From Crocosphaera chwakensis CCY0110 (GTDB lineage Bacteria; Cyanobacteriota; Cyanobacteriia; Cyanobacteriales; Microcystaceae), in NCBI RefSeq assembly GCF_000169335.1, contig NZ_AAXW01000067.1, forward strand, positions 1 to 23,873: a stretch of 23,873 nucleotides of DNA, given 5' to 3'. The position numbers and the translations under genes were made by a program. This document shows positions 21,695 through 23,873 of this stretch, piece by piece. Under the pieces are notes generated by a model. It saw only the letters and a list, made by a program, of their open reading frames with translations, did no database searches and was not told the origin of the DNA. Within the stretch, counting starts at the first letter, position 1, and each line of letters begins with the position of its first letter.

Positions 21695-22422
21695 GGTTCT
21701 AATAAATTCGTAAAGTTTTCTTTGATAAATGCTTCTGCTTGAGGTAACGTTTCTGGAGTCCCAATATCTAAAAATGGAGCTTCAATGGGATGTACTTTAA
21801 TTTTAATCTTTTCCTTGAGTAAGGTAGGAAAAACATCATATTCAAAACTCAAAGGAAACAGAGAAGGAAACTGTTCTAAAATTTCGTGGCGGAATAAATA
21901 AACGCCTCCATTAATAACACCTTGACCCTCTTTTTTTTCAGCAAAATTCAACAAAGTATTTGACTCATCAAATACCAGAGAACCATAACGAGACGCATCA
22001 TTAACAGATACCCCTAGAATGACACATCCCACTTCTTGATCCTCTAAATACTTCGCTAATTCCTGAAAATTAGCTACAATTAAAGAGTCGCCATTCATAA
22101 CTAACCATGCTTTAGGTGATAAACTAACTTGTTGAACTGCATTAATAAATCCTCCTGCTGTTCCTAGTGGTTCATCTTCACGGCAACAGTAGATGTCTAC
22201 TCCCTTGACCTGATGGGTTTTAAAATGTTCCTCAATGACTTCTCCTAGGTAACCAGTCGATAAAATATCTTGGGTAATTCCTTGTTGTTTAAGATAGCGA
22301 ATTATCCATTCTAAAAAGGGTTTATTAACAACGGAAGCCATGGGTTTTGGAATATTAGGAAGCAGATGTTTAACTCTTGTTCCGTATCCCCCTGCTAAGA
22401 TTACTGCTGCAATGTTATTCAT
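21688..22422 (-). CDS. hddC: Sugar-1-phosphate nucleotidyltransferase (HddC type)
   Basis: The product has 244 residues of nucleotidyltransferase fold. The activation loop is LAGGYGTRVKHLLPNIPKPM (10-29), the metal Asp is in VMNGDSLI, and NGGVYLFRHEIL and FLDIGTPETL follow. This compact form without a C-terminal beta-helix fits D-glycero-D-manno-heptose 1-phosphate guanylyltransferase and its relatives. With the overlapping kinase gene it would make an NDP-activated sugar for a surface polysaccharide. The isomerase (gmhA) and phosphatase (gmhB) are not in the window. The symbol is given on pairing and motifs; the nucleotide and sugar are not proven. Confidence 0.85.
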   Translation of the reverse strand: MNNIAAVILAGGYGTRVKHLLPNIPKPMASVVNKPFLEWIIRYLKQQGITQDILSTGYLGEVIEEHFKTHQVKGVDIYCCREDEPLGTAGGFINAVQQVSLSPKAWLVMNGDSLIVANFQELAKYLEDQEVGCVILGVSVNDASRYGSLVFDESNTLLNFAEKKEGQGVINGGVYLFRHEILEQFPSLFPLSFEYDVFPTLLKEKIKIKVHPIEAPFLDIGTPETLPQAEAFIKENFTNLLEPC

Positions 22423-22568
22423 AAATATATTCTAGTACAATATCAATGGTTCAAGTCTATTAATTGTGATCAATAATCTCAATAAAATTGATTCGATGAT
22501 AGCATTTTAAACTTCTAATAACTAACTTTTTTACAATAATTATTTATCATTATTTATGAGATTTTTTT

Positions 22569-23141
22569 ATGCTGATTGACCTACGGAATGCTTTAAAAGA
22601 GTGGGATATTGCTGTTAAGGCACTAGAAAAGGGTAACACTATTTTGCTCTTGCGTAAAGGAGGTATTAAAGAAGTGTTTGGACAGTTTAAAGTTAATCAT
22701 AATCCCACCTTATTATACCCTACTTATGAACATCAAAAACCCAAGTTATTAAAATCAGACTATGCTAATTTAATAGAACCTGTATCATCAGGGTGGCATC
22801 CTGAAACCATTACTATTAGTAGTTGGGCTAATATTACGACTATTTTAAAAGTAAGAGAATCTTCAAAGATTAAGCAACTATATTCTTATCACATTTGGAC
22901 AGAAAGCTTTGTTGAAGAACGATTCAAGTGGAAAGCTAATCAGCCTATTTTTGTTTTATTATTGCGTGTTTTTCTATTAGCTGAACCTGTTACAATTTCT
23001 TATGACTCAAGTTATGGAGGCTGTCGTTCTTGGATTCAACTTAATCACCCTATTTCCTTAGTGAAAAGTCATCCAGTTATTCCTAAGAACAACTATGATC
23101 AAAGGGTAGAAGAAATAAGAGAAATTGTTATGTACACTTGA
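22569..23141 (+). CDS. DUF1802 family protein
   Basis: The product has 190 residues. The family signature is at the start: LKEWDIAVKALEKGNTILLL, RKGGIKEVFGQF, then LLYPTYEHQKP and a mid W-T-E-S-F-VEERFKWK, followed by a LLLRVFLL strand. DUF1802 is common in cyanobacteria and archaea and its function is unknown. The order ISYDSSYGGCRSWIQL near the C-terminus is also typical. The gene is divergent from hddC, with ~146 bases between starts, and lies 49 bases upstream of ispD on the same strand. Confidence 0.88.
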   Translation: MLIDLRNALKEWDIAVKALEKGNTILLLRKGGIKEVFGQFKVNHNPTLLYPTYEHQKPKLLKSDYANLIEPVSSGWHPETITISSWANITTILKVRESSKIKQLYSYHIWTESFVEERFKWKANQPIFVLLLRVFLLAEPVTISYDSSYGGCRSWIQLNHPISLVKSHPVIPKNNYDQRVEEIREIVMYT

Positions 23142-23190
23142 GGATCTTTTTTTGGTACAATAAATAAATTAGTTATTAAATGATTAGATT

Positions 23191-23873
23191 ATGTATCTAT
23201 TAATTCCGGCAGCAGGAATGGGTAAACGAATGGGTAGCGATCATAATAAACTTTTGCTTAGTCTTTTGGGTAAACCGTTACTAAGTTGGACACTTTTAGC
23301 AGCAGAATCTTCACAAAAAGTTGATTGGATTGGTATTATTGGACAACCCTACGATTTCCCTGAATTTAAAACAATTTTAGATACTATTTCTATTACTACT
23401 CCTGTTGAATTAATACAGGGAGGAGAAACCCGTCAAGCTTCTGTCTATAATGGTTTACAAGCATTACCTGAAGCAGTAGACAATGTTTTAATTCATGACG
23501 GCGCAAGATGTTTAGTTACCCCGAATTTATTTGATCGATGTGCCGAACAACTCTTAACTTGTCAAGGGTTAATTGCAGCGATTTCTGTTAAAGATACCAT
23601 TAAAATTGTTGATAGTAACCGATTTATTAAAGATACCCCAAATCGCTCCAATTTATGGGCTGCCCAAACTCCTCAAGGGTTTAAAGTAAACTTATTAAAA
23701 GAATGTCATGAAAAAGGCTATCAACTGGGTTGGCAAGTCACTGATGATGCTGCTTTATTTGAAAATGCCAATTACCTGTCAAAATTGTCGAAGAGAAGAA
23801 ACTAATTTAAAAGTAACCACTCCTGTAGATTTAGCGATCGCAGAATTTATTTTAAAGCAGCGATTTACACAGT
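23191..23873 (+). CDS. ispD: 2-C-methyl-D-erythritol 4-phosphate cytidylyltransferase, two apparent frameshifts, runs off window
   Basis: IspD makes CDP-ME in the MEP isoprenoid pathway, the only isoprenoid route in cyanobacteria. The N-terminal motif LIPAAGMGKRMGSDHNKLLL has the usual Gly/Arg/Lys loop. LIHDGARCLVTPNLF, AISVKDTIKIV and WAAQTPQGFKVNLLKE also match. After WQVTDDAALFENAN the open frame ends at 23805, 204 residues in, with an unrelated tail. The expected continuation exists in shifted frames: LPVKIVE at 23772-23793, then EETNLKVTTPVDLAIAEFIL from about 23796 on. Adding one T near 23772 and one G near 23792 restores one frame that stays open to the window end. Either the assembly has two one-base deletions or the gene is broken. 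Confidence 0.88.

Overview
The window is chromosomal DNA from a cyanobacterium, most likely a low-GC unicellular type related to Crocosphaera or Cyanothece. That placement is inference. The evidence is recurrent GCGATCGC (HIP1) octamers (e.g. 3906-3913, 9148-9155), a cyAbrB regulator, GUN4, CHAT, DUF1802 and DUF2358 proteins, and many cyanobacterium-type interspersed and heptanucleotide repeats.

Layout. 1-955: 3' part of a CHAT (caspase-like) protein gene, cut by the window edge. 1026-2599 (minus): a HigA-like antitoxin remnant, a coiled-coil/one-TM protein and a three-TM membrane protein. 2647-4960 (plus): an exported protein with an Sm-like segment, aroE, a Uma2-type nuclease-fold protein and a small membrane protein, closely spaced and possibly one operon. 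4961-5170: hairpin repeats between convergent genes. 5171-6786 (minus): a DUF2358 gene followed by a Get3/ArsA-type ATPase with an Hsp20-like C-terminus. 7003-7871: a doubtful small gene and an orphan phage-type Gp157 gene. 7998-9857 (minus): acetolactate synthase large subunit with a C-terminal zinc ribbon. 9858-13400: an accessory, repeat-rich segment with a NACHT-GUN4 STAND protein, a four-helix-bundle (S23) gene framed by inverted heptamer repeats, and the 3' remnant of a DUF2887/Rpn-type nuclease gene. 13419-15410: a GntR regulator followed by a histone-deacetylase-like hydrolase. 15442-16942 (minus): a CPBP membrane protease and cyAbrB, divergent from sdhB (17419-18402). 18762-19359: three very small membrane-protein genes, two of them PepSY-TM-like and related to each other. 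19364-22422 (minus): a heptose-type nucleotidyltransferase/GHMP kinase pair, overlapping, then a serine-recombinase relative with a degraded catalytic domain. 22569-23873: a DUF1802 gene and ispD, which carries two apparent one-base deletions near its 3' end and runs off the window.

Functionally the window mixes core metabolism (aroE, ilvB, sdhB, ispD) and global regulation (cyAbrB) with accessory signalling or conflict-type genes (CHAT, NACHT-GUN4, Uma2, S23, DUF2887, HigA remnant, Gp157). The accessory genes sit among repeats. Two repeats are inserted in frame inside coding sequence, and others border broken genes. The most interesting items are the NACHT-GUN4 fusion, the S23 cassette with inverted heptamer arms, the degenerate recombinase next to sugar-activation genes, the extra cysteine in SdhB and the small-membrane-protein cluster. 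All functional calls come from reading translated motifs; no database search was possible.
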